This document shows positions 8,442 to 15,730 of a stretch of DNA of 33,086 bases, piece by piece (positions within the stretch are counted from its first letter, which is position 1; each line of letters opens with the position of its first letter). The notes under the pieces are model-generated. The model did not search any database. It saw nothing but the letters and a program-made list of their open reading frames with translations, and was not told the origin of the DNA. Source of the DNA: Flavobacteriales bacterium (lineage in GTDB: Bacteria; Bacteroidota; Bacteroidia; Flavobacteriales_F; PHOS-HE28). A program made the position numbers and the translations under genes. The DNA lies in contig JADKCV010000037.1 of assembly GCA_016718655.1 (NCBI GenBank), forward strand, positions 1 through 33,086, in the 5' to 3' direction.

Positions 8442-9128
8442 ATGGTCGTTGGTGAACACAAGACCTTCCTACTGGCATGGATCGTCGCAGCGGTCATTCC
8501 GCCTGTTCAATTGTTCGGCCAGGACGACTACGTCGCTCCACCACCCATCAACACCTTCGGGTTCTTCTTCAGCCCGGCAGCTTGTTTTGCCAACCCGGAA
8601 GTGCCGGATGTGAAGGATCTGCCGGCAACCTATGCGGACAGCATACCGGACTTCCTTGACTCACCACAGGCCGGGTTCAGCTTGGGGGTGTTGTGGGAGC
8701 ATGACTTGAAGGGTCCTCTTTCGGTGCGCGTACTCCCGACCCTTCTTTTTCTGAACGGCAACCTGAAATACGAGTATCCTGATGGCCGGGCAGGAGAAGT
8801 ACCTCTTGAGCGCACGGAAGCAGCGTTGAGTACACAGTTTTTGTTTGGAGGTAAGTTCCCGCGTGGTGGAGGACGGGCATACGGGGGGCTTGGCCCCGTG
8901 ATCGGATCCAGCCTGGCTCGGGATCCTGTAGGCCGGCGATTTGTGTTGCGTTGGGAATTCGGGTTGGGGGTCGAGTTCCGGGTCGCCACATTCCTGATGG
9001 CTGTTGAGATGTGTGGCGTATGGCAGCCTAGCGCGCTTCCTGTCGAACCTGGTGCGGTGGGTCCAACGGTTCTGATCGAAGGACTCTTCTGGAACACACA
9101 ATCAGTGCGGCTGGTTTTCAAGGTGTGA
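8442..9128 (+). CDS. predicted outer-membrane beta-barrel protein
   Basis: Starting at ATG 8442, the 228-aa product has a signal peptide ending near QLFGQ, followed by strands with alternating hydrophobic residues: AGFSLGVLWEHDL, LSVRVLPTLLFLNG, ALSTQFLFGGKFP, AYGGLGPVIGSSLA, LRWEFGLGVEFRV and a terminal SVRLVFKV. This is the general pattern of PorT-like barrels of Bacteroidota. ATG 8433 is an alternative start, and the frame is open to 8406. It is a different protein from the barrel at 1420. Function unknown. Confidence 0.65.
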   Translation: MVVGEHKTFLLAWIVAAVIPPVQLFGQDDYVAPPPINTFGFFFSPAACFANPEVPDVKDLPATYADSIPDFLDSPQAGFSLGVLWEHDLKGPLSVRVLPTLLFLNGNLKYEYPDGRAGEVPLERTEAALSTQFLFGGKFPRGGGRAYGGLGPVIGSSLARDPVGRRFVLRWEFGLGVEFRVATFLMAVEMCGVWQPSALPVEPGAVGPTVLIEGLFWNTQSVRLVFKV

Positions 9129-9175
9129 CGATGACATGGGAAAGCGCAAGAGCTTCTTAGGAACTTACCTTCGCT

Positions 9176-9233
9176 CCTCGCCTTCGCTAACTCAGCTGCG
9201 GCGACCAACGTATGGCCACCAAGACCAAGAAGC
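9176..9233. repeat. leader-like repeat X, copy 2, overlapping an ALDH 5' fragment
   Basis: Begins TACCTTCG, then CTCGCCTTCGC, a CTGCGGCGA segment that can pair with TCGCC, and CAACGTATGGCCA, so it runs into the start codon at 9212. It aligns with 8269-8326. It appears to be a promoter plus leader hairpin carried with two different genes. Confidence 0.5.
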
Positions 9234-9295
9234 AAGCTTTCGACTGGGCCCTATCCCCAGCCCCCGAAAGCAAAGACCACGTCCGCGTCATCTGA
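9212..9295 (+). pseudogene. 5' fragment of an aldehyde dehydrogenase gene acting as a leader ORF
   Basis: The 27-codon frame includes FDWALSPAPESKDHVR, which matches the N-terminus of the intact ALDH at 9827 (LDWPLAPAPESKDHFT) in spacing and sequence, after a similar lysine-rich start. Nucleotide identity to the intact gene is only moderate, so it derives from a diverged homologue, not a fresh copy of 9827. It stops at TGA 9293-9295, which overlaps the ATG (9295-9297) of the next gene, so translation could be coupled. Only the first about 24 ALDH codons are present. Confidence 0.7.
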
Positions 9296-9792
9296 TGTTC
9301 ACGTCCATTAGCTGGGCTACCCAGCAAACCATGATCTGGATCGCACATTTCGTGGCCTTCGCTTCGTGGGCTTTGTTGGCTATCCTGATCGTAAGATACC
9401 TGATCAAGAAGGACTGGACCCGATCCAAGATCACGCTGCTCTACGCGTTGAACAGTTCGTCCTTTCTGTTCGCATGGTGGATGGTACTGAGCACAGCATT
9501 GATCGTGATCGCACCCATCGCTGATACACGCGAGCATTCGGTCGATATCCTGTGGAGCGAGGCGAACCGTTACTTATTTAGCCACGCGCAGTACGGGGTC
9601 ATTGCGCTGCTCAGCTTGTTGGTGTTCGATCTGCTGTACATGAGGTTGCTTGTGCGTCAGAGTGTGATCCGCCATTCGATCATTCTTTTCGCAGCAAACG
9701 CGGTGGTGCTGTTTTCAGCGGTGTACCTGTCCGTAGGAACGTACTACACTGGAATGCTCCAGGAGATAGACCGCCATTTCCTAGGACAGTGA
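9295..9792 (+). CDS. four-helix membrane protein of unknown function
   Basis: The 165-aa product has four strongly hydrophobic segments: WIAHFVAFASWALLAILIV, FLFAWWMVLSTALIVIAPI, YGVIALLSLLVFDLLYM and SIILFAANAVVLFSAVYLSV, with short polar loops. No family is recognised. The start at 9295 overlaps the stop of the ALDH 5' fragment (TGATG), which suggests that the gene uses that fragment's promoter and ribosome loading. It is followed 34 bp later by the intact ALDH. This gene thus lies between two copies of an ALDH 5' end. Confidence 0.6.
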   Translation: MFTSISWATQQTMIWIAHFVAFASWALLAILIVRYLIKKDWTRSKITLLYALNSSSFLFAWWMVLSTALIVIAPIADTREHSVDILWSEANRYLFSHAQYGVIALLSLLVFDLLYMRLLVRQSVIRHSIILFAANAVVLFSAVYLSVGTYYTGMLQEIDRHFLGQ

Positions 9793-9812
9793 TCTCAACG
9801 CCAGTCCCATTC

Positions 9813-9820
9813 TATCTTCG
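9813..9820 (+). promoter_or_regulatory. -7-like promoter box for ALDH
   Basis: TATCTTCG, one change from TAnnTTTG, lies 6 bp before the ATG at 9827. The same TAnnTTCG form precedes several other genes in the window. Confidence 0.35.
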
Positions 9821-9826
9821 CTCACC

Positions 9827-11281
9827 ATGGCAAAGAAGTCCACCCTCGACTGGCCCCTCGCCCCCGCCCCTGAATCCAAGGACCACTTCACCCTCAAGTC
9901 CGAGTACGAGCTCTTCATCAACGGCAAGTGGGTGAAGCCGAGGTCGGGGAAGTACTTCGACACCATCAACCCCGCCAACGAGCAGAAGCTCGCGCGCATC
10001 GCCGAGGCCGGCGAGGCCGACGTGGACGCCGCCGTGAAGGCCGCCCGCAAGGCGTACGATACCGTGTGGAGCAAGATGCCCGCGAGCGAACGCGCCAAGT
10101 ACATCTACCGCATCGCGCGTCTGCTGCAAGAGAAAGCCCGCCAGTTCGCCGTGGTCGAAAGCATGGACGGCGGCAAGGCCATCCGTGAAAGCCGCGATGT
10201 GGACGTGCCGCTCGCCGCCGCGCACTTCTTCTACTACGCCGGTTGGGCCGACAAGCTCGGCTACGCCTTCCCCGGGAAAACACCCAGCGCGCTCGGCGTC
10301 GCCGGGCAGATCATCCCGTGGAACTTCCCGCTGCTCATGGCCGCGTGGAAGATCGCGCCGGCGCTGGCCTGCGGCAACACCGTGGTGCTGAAGCCCGCCG
10401 AGACCACACCGCTCACATCGCTGCTGCTCGCCGAACTCATCCAGGAAGCCGAACTGCCCGATGGCGTCGTCAACATCATCACCGGTGCGGGTGCCACGGG
10501 CGCGGCGCTCGTCAACCATCCGGGCATCGACAAGATCGCCTTCACTGGCAGCACTGGCGTGGGCAAGCTCATCCAGAAGAGCATCGCCGGCACCGGCAAG
10601 AAGGCCACGCTCGAACTCGGCGGCAAGGCGGCCAACATCATCTTCGCAGACGCCACCATCGACCAGGCCGTCGAAGGCATCATCAACGGCATCTACTTCA
10701 ACCAGGGCCACGTGTGCTGCGCCGGCAGCCGCCTCTTCGTGGAGGAAGGCGTGCACGACGAAGTCATCCGCAAGCTCAAGCACCGTATGCGCTCGCTCGT
10801 CGTGGGCGATCCGCTCGACAAGAACACCGACATCGGCGCCATCAACTCGCACGAACAACTGACAACCATCAACCGCTACCTGAAGCACGGCGTTGCCGAC
10901 GGAGCGGAAATGTATCAGCCTACCTGCGACCTCCCCAAGAAGGGCTATTGGTGCCGCCCCACGCTCTTCCTCAACGTGGCGCAAAGTGCGCGCATCGCGC
11001 AGGAGGAGATCTTCGGCCCCGTGCTCGCCGTGCAGACCTTCCGCACCGTGGACGAGGTGATCCAGAAAGCCAACAACACCCCCTACGGCCTCAGCGCCGG
11101 CGTGTGGACGGACAAGGGCAGCAAGATCTTCAACCTCACCAGCAAATTGCGCGCAGGCGTCATCTGGGCCAACACGTACAACAAGTTCGACCCCACCTCA
11201 CCCTTCGGCGGCTATAAGGAGAGCGGGTATGGAAGAGAGGGTGGTGTGCATGGGTTGGGGGCGTACTTGAAGCTTAACTGA
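9827..11281 (+). CDS. NAD-dependent aldehyde dehydrogenase
   Basis: The 484-aa product is a full-length ALDH: PWNFP around Asn-166, LKPAETTP with Lys-189, FTGSTGVGK at 239-247, LELGGK with the general base Glu-263, catalytic Cys-297 in QGHVCCAG and EEIFGPV in the C-terminal domain. It oxidises aldehydes to acids with NAD(P)+. In deoxyribose catabolic clusters such an ALDH follows deoC and takes the acetaldehyde or related aldehyde it produces; a deoC fragment at 544 and a half-length ALDH at 30554 support that link by inference. A second partial copy of its 3' end lies at 11896-12331, with a DUF4468 gene between. No indel or missing key residue is seen. Confidence 0.95.
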   Translation: MAKKSTLDWPLAPAPESKDHFTLKSEYELFINGKWVKPRSGKYFDTINPANEQKLARIAEAGEADVDAAVKAARKAYDTVWSKMPASERAKYIYRIARLLQEKARQFAVVESMDGGKAIRESRDVDVPLAAAHFFYYAGWADKLGYAFPGKTPSALGVAGQIIPWNFPLLMAAWKIAPALACGNTVVLKPAETTPLTSLLLAELIQEAELPDGVVNIITGAGATGAALVNHPGIDKIAFTGSTGVGKLIQKSIAGTGKKATLELGGKAANIIFADATIDQAVEGIINGIYFNQGHVCCAGSRLFVEEGVHDEVIRKLKHRMRSLVVGDPLDKNTDIGAINSHEQLTTINRYLKHGVADGAEMYQPTCDLPKKGYWCRPTLFLNVAQSARIAQEEIFGPVLAVQTFRTVDEVIQKANNTPYGLSAGVWTDKGSKIFNLTSKLRAGVIWANTYNKFDPTSPFGGYKESGYGREGGVHGLGAYLKLN

Positions 11282-11296
11282 AACAACGCTTTGCAG

Positions 11297-11869
11297 ATGA
11301 GAATTGCCTTCTTCCTTCCATTCGCCTTCGCGTGCGCTTTGGCCGCGGCTCAGAAGGGCCCTGAGATAACGATACCGTACGATGCTGAATCCCAGTTGTA
11401 CACCTACACGGAGGTCGTAGAGGTGGCGGAACAGACTCCGGCTGCGTTGTTCAGGAACGCTAAGTCGTGGCTTATCGACGCTACCGGGGACACCACGTCC
11501 GTCGAGGTTGTTGCAGATACCAAGCTGGTGGACAGAGGTGTTGTTCCAGTGACCTTCACCTTCGACGCGGGCATGGGGGTGAAGACTCCTTTTACGTGGA
11601 ACACGGTCTACACCATTACCCTTGAGTTCAAGGAGGGGCGATACCGTTACGTCATCAACAAGTTCAATATTGGAGGTGACCTCGCGGGCTCGGTACCCGG
11701 TATGCCGCTTGAGACGTACGTGAAGCAGCACGAGAGCATGGGCATAGGGAAGAAAAGGGTGATCGAACAGGAAGAGGATTTCTGCGCCGCTCTCGAACTC
11801 GGGATGAAGAAGCTCGTCGAATCCATGAAGGCCGGTGTGAAGGCGCCCAAGAAGGCGACGGACTGGTAG
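11297..11869 (+). CDS. DUF4468-like secreted protein
   Basis: The 190-aa product has a signal peptide (MRIAFFLPFAFACALAAAQ) and then the sequence LYTYTEVVEVAEQTPAALFR with AKSWL, as in the TBP-like DUF4468 domain of Bacteroidota, continuing to TPFTWNTVYTITLEFKEGRYRYVINKF. DUF4468 proteins are periplasmic or outer-membrane-associated and of unknown role. TTG 11291 gives two more residues; ATG 11297 was chosen. The gene starts 16 bp after the ALDH stop and ends 26 bp before a repeat of the ALDH 3' end, so it looks like an insertion at that gene's end. Confidence 0.75.
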   Translation: MRIAFFLPFAFACALAAAQKGPEITIPYDAESQLYTYTEVVEVAEQTPAALFRNAKSWLIDATGDTTSVEVVADTKLVDRGVVPVTFTFDAGMGVKTPFTWNTVYTITLEFKEGRYRYVINKFNIGGDLAGSVPGMPLETYVKQHESMGIGKKRVIEQEEDFCAALELGMKKLVESMKAGVKAPKKATDW

Positions 11870-11989
11870 GAGGGCAATATTATGATTCCAACCAAACAGA
11901 CCTTCCGCACAGTGGACGAGGTGATCCAGAAAGCCAACAACACCCCCTACGGCCTCAGCGCCGGCGTGTGGACGGACAAGGGCAGCAAG

Positions 11990-12013
11990 CGTCTTCGTCC
12001 CGGTTCATCGGGA
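11990..12013. repeat. 24-bp palindromic insertion in the ALDH fragment
   Basis: Relative to the intact ALDH (AAG|ATCTTC), 24 bases are added. They contain TCCCG-GTTCAT-CGGGA, a 5-bp stem. The insertion keeps the reading frame. A similar small palindrome (TCCCGAG-TT-CTCGGGA) occurs at 6393-6408, which hints at a family of short palindromes but could be chance. Confidence 0.6.
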
Positions 12014-12058
12014 ATCTTCAACCTCACCAGCAAACTGCGCGCGGGTGTCATCATGGGT

Positions 12059-12219
12059 GGGGCTATACCAACATCGTTTTTGGTAGCGAGCGGGGAGGAT
12101 CTCGCCGCCAGACGAGGCGCGAGAACCGAGCATAGCCGTAGCTATGTGAGGATCGAAGCAACGAAGTATGGAGGTGAGAGACCCTCGCGCAGCCCGAAGG
12201 ATGATGTTGGCATAGCCCC
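12059..12219. mobile_element. 161-bp MITE-like or palindromic element with 17-bp inverted ends
   Basis: The ends are GGGGCTATACCAACATC (12059-12075) and the reverse complement of GGGGCTATGCCAACATC (12203-12219), differing at one base; similarity in inverted orientation continues weakly inward. A further hairpin CATAGC-CGTA-GCTATG lies near the middle. The intact ALDH copy gives the empty site, so the boundaries are well supported. A T flanks each side, compatible with a very short target duplication. No transposase is encoded. Together with flanking changes the net gain is 162 bp, keeping the frame open without stops, much as palindromic elements in Rickettsia genes do. Confidence 0.75.
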
Positions 12220-12373
12220 TAACACCTACAACAAGTTCGACCCCACCTCACCCTTCGGCGGGTACAAGGAAAGCGGGTATGGGCGGGAAGGAGGGGTGCA
12301 TGGGTTGGGGGCATACTTGAATTTGAATTGAGTGATGCTCGGCGTGAAGAGTACAATGAAGAATTGGGCGTGC

Positions 12374-12394
12374 CCCGGCTCAAATGCAGCCGGG
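12374..12394 (+). terminator. possible terminator hairpin after the ALDH fragment
   Basis: CCCGGCT-CAAATGC-AGCCGGG, a perfect 7-bp stem with a 7-nt loop, about 43 bp after the stop at 12331. No T-run follows. Confidence 0.4.
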
Positions 12395-12396
12395 TC

Positions 12397-12478
12397 GCGC
12401 TTTCCGCTGCAAGTCCGCACTCGTCGTTCCTCCTCGCTTGCGGGCTTTCCGCTGCAATCGCTCACGCGGAAATGCCTG
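12397..12478. repeat. intergenic hairpin repeat Y, copy 1
   Basis: Contains GCTTTCCGCTGCAA twice and CTCACGCGGAAATGCC at the end; TTTCCGC (12446-12452) pairs with GCGGAAA (12466-12472). A related sequence (GCTTCGCTGCGGGC ... CCCTCACGCGAAGTGATGCC) is at 15091-15138, where the paired arms have changed together to CTTCGC and GCGAAG. Compensating changes suggest that the folded form matters. Confidence 0.5.
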
Positions 12479-12493
12479 TATGTGCACAACACG

Positions 12494-12501
12494 TAGCTTC
12501 G
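12494..12501 (+). promoter_or_regulatory. -7-like box upstream of the peptidase gene
   Basis: TAGCTTCG, 46 bp before the ATG at 12548; one change from TAnnTTTG. A TGTGCACA palindrome (12481-12488 region) lies just upstream. Confidence 0.3.
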
Positions 12502-12547
12502 GCAGACACTTTTAGCGCACATTGTTGACCAAGAGTTTTTCTGAACC

Positions 12548-14138
12548 ATGCCCGACCAAGAAGACGAAGCGGCGGAGTCATTGCAAACTTCGATCAAGCT
12601 CTATTCATCCTCTGTAAAGGAAGCCGAGAGCTTCTTCATCGCGCTGTTGGTCGAGCATTTCGGCTTCCAAGCGATTGTTGCGAGCGAGGCCTATAAGAAC
12701 GCGGTTTCCGGACTGAAGCGTCACATTGATAGGCTGAGGGATGACTGTTGGCTTCTAGTGGAGACCGAGTATATCGACAAGGTCTATCGGGACAGTTATT
12801 ACCGTTACTACTCATCAAAGACAAAGGATCAACCGAGGAATTGTCTTCGCGTGTCTGTCTTTTATGGGCGAGGTGCCGCTTGTGCAGTTTCGTTCAGAGG
12901 TAGCCGAGAAGGAACTGCTAAACGATCGGCGTTATCTGGGATTTTTCGTGTTGCGACCTCTGGTACACGCGCTGATGGGACGATGCGCCCTTAGCCCAAA
13001 TGCGATTAAACATATCGGCATGCATGTTTGTGCGGCACCTGTTCAGGCTGCTGTGAACGGAGTTAAGCTAGAGTGTTCGGCCTTCCCGCATGCCTCCCAG
13101 GATGCGGAGACCATCACCTGTGCGGAGACTTGTGTTTGGGAAGTCGTAGAGTACTACGGAAATAAGTATCAGGAGCATTCGACGGTCTTGCCCTCCGAGA
13201 TCCTCACAGTGCTAAAGTCGATGTCTTACGAACGGCAGCTTCCGGCAAGAGGATTGAATATCAATCAGATGTCGTACGCACTTCGTAAGCTTGGATTTAG
13301 CCCTAGGGTTTATGGCAGATCACAGAACCCAGGAGATTTTGATTCTCTCTTGGCCTGTTATGTACAAAGCGGTTTGCCCTTGATTCTTGCGGTTGAGACA
13401 GTTGACGAGCCGGGGCGTCCCAAAGTGAAGGATCCGATAGGCCATGCTATGCTCTGTGTTGGATACGAAGCGCAACAGGAGCACATGGTAGGAGCAGTGG
13501 TTCCCTTGACTTCTCCTCGCAAGACGGTGAACGATGCAATGAAGAATCAGGGAATCGCGCTTCTGGATTACGACGCGATGAAGCGGCGATATGTGTTCAT
13601 AGATGACAACCAGCCCGTATACCAGATACAACTGCTGAACACCCCCTGTGTTCATTACCCGTTGCCCGAATGGCATCCCTGTAGGATTACCTATTTCCTT
13701 GCACCACTGCCGGAGAAAGTCTACTTGGAGGCTTCAGGAGCCAAAGCCTACGTTCAATCGATGCTCACCGAAGGCCCGCGACCACTCCCAAGCGGATCGA
13801 GGACTTGGCTGAGGACCTATCATACGTCCTCTCGGTCCCTCAAACACTGGCTTGCCACAAAGGGGTTCAGTTCACCGGCGATTCGTGATAAACTCATGGA
13901 GTGCGTCATGCCCAAGTTCGTCTGGGTGACCGAACTTTCGACGGACCAGGAAATTAAGGACTTCAAGTCGTCGGGCTTGGTGATCTTAGATGCGACTGAA
14001 CCTAGAACCAGAGGGAACAAAGCGCACATCATGTCGTGCTATGATGGTGACGTCATTGAGGGTAGCGAACTCAAGCGAACTTCCTTACATTTGCCGCCGT
14101 TTAACCGGTTTGAGAACCTAACCAAGTACGAAGCATGA
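12548..14138 (+). pseudogene. C39/papain-fold peptidase-like protein, frameshifted at a T run
   Basis: The first frame (ATG 12548) encodes about 105 residues ending sensibly at CLRVSVF. At TTTT 12860-12863 the frame changes, and MGEVPLVQFRSEVAEKELL and all later conserved parts are in the frame ending at 14138. Removing one T joins them into about 530 aa. Numbered from ATG 12864, the C-terminal part has TCAETCVWEVVEYYGN (Cys-86 or Cys-90), LNINQMSYALRKLGF, SGLPLILAVE, GHAMLCVGYE (His-194) and FIDDNQPVYQI (Asp/Asn-247-249): the order of C39-like cysteine peptidases, where Cys-His-Asp cleave peptides. Alternatively 12864 is a separate gene start. It overlaps the 66-aa gene by 4 bp. No function is known. 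Confidence 0.6.
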
Positions 14139-14335
14139 AACGACTGACCCCCCTCCAGACTGAGAGTAGGGAGTTCGTGCGGCTTGAGGTTGCAGGGAAG
14201 ACCGATTACCTGAATAAGCCTGAGCATATCGAGGCAATTGCCCGTGTCGACGAGTCAGTTGAGGAAGCGCGCCGCAGGTATGAGGAAGCCGACCGTCAAT
14301 CGACGATGGCTTCTGCTACGGTTGTCTTGAAGTAG
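14135..14335 (+). CDS. small charged protein of unknown function (66 aa)
   Basis: Overlaps the peptidase-like gene by ATGA, so the two are probably translated together. The sequence is charged and mostly helical (VDESVEEARRRYEEADRQ), with no signal peptide or membrane segment. It could be an accessory or substrate protein of the peptidase; a role as inhibitor is only a guess. It ends 4 bp from the convergent minus-strand gene. Confidence 0.6.
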   Translation: MKRLTPLQTESREFVRLEVAGKTDYLNKPEHIEAIARVDESVEEARRRYEEADRQSTMASATVVLK

Positions 14336-14338
14336 TTT

Positions 14339-14953
14339 CTAGGTCTTCGACCAAACTTCCCAGCCCCGATTCCTATCAGGGTTTGTCGCTTGACTGCGGG
14401 GGAATAGATGCTGGTACTGAACTAGCAACTCAATCCCGTTTTCATCGGCACGGTATACCGTGTAAGTGCCGAAGTGACCTGTGAGGAAGTTGCCCTCGAG
14501 ATATCGATAGCGTCCTGTGGCCACCATCTTGTTGCTTTCTATGAACTCTATGTGGGCCTTTACGACCGCCTTCTCGCTCTTCCAATAGTTCACCGTGACA
14601 CTGAAGGCATTCTCACCTTCATAGGTCAACTCTATTGAAAGACCATTGTTCTCGGTCTTCATGTGGTCTAACTCTTGGTCTGACGCGTTGTCCTGACCAA
14701 TATCCTTACGGACGTACCTCCCAGCGAGCGGCTGGTATCTGGAATGAAGTTCCTGAGCGCGATGCCATCGCTGCAACCATAGCACGATGACAGTTCCGAC
14801 AACACCGCTCGCGAGTCCGAGCACTCCAGAATAGAAGAGCGGGTAACGCGTGGTTAGACAGTCGCACTGGTATTCAACCCAAACCACTGCGCACGAAATC
14901 AAGGCGCAGGCAACTAGTGCCGCGACTTCCCATGGTTGGAATCGTTTACTCAT
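14339..14953 (-). CDS. membrane-anchored protein of unknown function
   Basis: From ATG 14953 the 204-aa product starts with two membrane helices (EVAALVACALISCAVVWV and FYSGVLGLASGVVGTVIVL), then a soluble C-terminal domain of about 130 residues that looks beta-rich (LSIELTYEGENAFSVTVNYW, GHFGTYTVYRADENGIELLV). The domain is probably cytoplasmic. The frame is open upstream past 15020, but that part translates the antisense of a DHFR-family fragment, so the later start is preferred; a TATCTTTC box (14958-14965, minus) sits just before it. No family recognised. It is divergent to the first DHFR-family fragment. Confidence 0.6.
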   Translation of the reverse strand: MSKRFQPWEVAALVACALISCAVVWVEYQCDCLTTRYPLFYSGVLGLASGVVGTVIVLWLQRWHRAQELHSRYQPLAGRYVRKDIGQDNASDQELDHMKTENNGLSIELTYEGENAFSVTVNYWKSEKAVVKAHIEFIESNKMVATGRYRYLEGNFLTGHFGTYTVYRADENGIELLVQYQHLFPRSQATNPDRNRGWEVWSKT

Positions 14954-14985
14954 GTCAGAAAGATATCGTTGCGGGCATTGCCACC

Positions 14986-15085
14986 AAAGCGCCCAACTTT
15001 GATGCACATCAATCCCACCATGCCCCGCCTCATCGTCCACGGTTTCATCCTCTCGCTCGACGGCTACGGCGCCGGTCCGCATTAG
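14986..15085 (+). pseudogene. promoter and 5' end of a dihydrofolate-reductase-family gene, fragment 1
   Basis: AAAGCGCCCAACTTTGAT (14986-15003) is a leader with a -7-like CAACTTTG. ATG 15020 opens MPRLIVHGFILSLDGYGAGP, the N-terminus of the RibD-C/dihydrofolate-reductase-like family with the conserved SLDGYGAGP, and it stops after 21 codons (TAG 15083-15085). The same leader and start recur at 16165-16249. The full family protein is about 180-200 aa, so almost all is missing. The reductase gene at 28112 belongs to another subfamily and is not the source. Confidence 0.7.
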
Positions 15086-15087
15086 TC

Positions 15088-15138
15088 CGTGCTTCGCTGC
15101 GGGCTACTTGCTTCTATCCCTCACGCGAAGTGATGCCT
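15088..15138. repeat. intergenic hairpin repeat Y, copy 2
   Basis: CTTCGC (15092-15097) can pair with GCGAAG (15125-15130); surrounding sequence resembles the repeat at 12397-12478. It overlaps the last codons of the minus-strand HEPN gene (stop at 15114) and lies directly behind the first DHFR-family fragment. Confidence 0.4.
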
Positions 15139-15725
15139 GGTCTGTTTTGCATTGAGATATGTTCCGCGATCTTTCTAATGACTGAACTAAGGGGTTGAAG
15201 GTTCTTATCAGTCATGGTAAACGGTAGCATACTCTTTCCATGTACAATCTCATTGCGCGTTTGAAGCGCCTGCTCCAAGGCACTGACCTCTGTGCTTGAA
15301 ACCACGCCATCGGAGTACAGCTTGGAAATAATTGAGCGAAGAGAATGGAGGTTCAAGCCTTGCCCTTCACTCTTGAGAAGTTCTTTGCTGACGAGTTCAA
15401 AGTGAGCCCATTCATAGAGGAACTCGCTTACTCGCGCAAGCTCTTGAACCTTCTCCATCTCTTGGCGCTCCCGTTCGCGCCTCAGAACTATCATGGCCCA
15501 AGACAGCAGCGCCAGCATAGCGCTCGCTCCTGCAATCAGAAGTGCTGTCCTTTGATTTGAGTTGAGTTCGTAGGGAATTAGGCTAACGACCAGATAACCC
15601 AATGCCGCTATGGAACTTACCGAGCCAAAGACGGAGTAAAGCTTCAAAATGAGAGTGAGCTGGCTCTTCTTTCGCCTGCCATGCTGCTCCTCAACGCTCG
15701 CTCGGATACTCTCGTAGTCTTCCAT
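15114..15725 (-). CDS. two-helix membrane protein with a HEPN-like C-terminal domain
   Basis: 203 aa. Two membrane helices (about 23-50: LKLYSVFGSVSSIAALGYLV; about 61-80: ALLIAGASAMLALLSWAMIV) are followed by an all-helical region with TRNEIVHG at 156-163. Arg-157, Asn-158 and His-162 form the R-N-x3-H arrangement (Rx4H) of HEPN ribonucleases, where Arg and His are catalytic and the domain dimerises. A charged helix links membrane and HEPN domain. HEPN proteins often act as RNA-cutting toxins or in anti-phage systems. It lies 5 bp after the 129-aa membrane gene. HEPN assignment rests on the motif and helical setting, not a search. Confidence 0.6.
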   Translation of the reverse strand: MEDYESIRASVEEQHGRRKKSQLTLILKLYSVFGSVSSIAALGYLVVSLIPYELNSNQRTALLIAGASAMLALLSWAMIVLRRERERQEMEKVQELARVSEFLYEWAHFELVSKELLKSEGQGLNLHSLRSIISKLYSDGVVSSTEVSALEQALQTRNEIVHGKSMLPFTMTDKNLQPLSSVIRKIAEHISMQNRPGITSREG

Positions 15726-15730
15726 CTGTC

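Larger units (their letters stand above)
11896..12331 (+). pseudogene. duplicated 3' end of ALDH carrying two in-frame insertions
   Basis: Matches the intact ALDH from 11033 to its stop (QTFRTVDEVIQKANNTPYGL through GGVHGLGAYL). The first 93 bp differ at only one position; the last part is less similar. Two insertions interrupt it: 24 bp at 11990-12013 and about 162 bp around 12059-12219. Both are multiples of three and free of stops, so a 149-codon frame remains open from ATG 11882. The piece lacks the NAD-binding domain and catalytic Cys and cannot be an active enzyme. It is best read as the displaced old end of ALDH, or the new end from a relative. Confidence 0.9.

Noticed and set aside
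9812..10984. Long minus-strand open frame over the ALDH gene
   Set aside because: It is antisense to a fully conserved ALDH; its composition reflects the GC-rich third codon position of the real gene.
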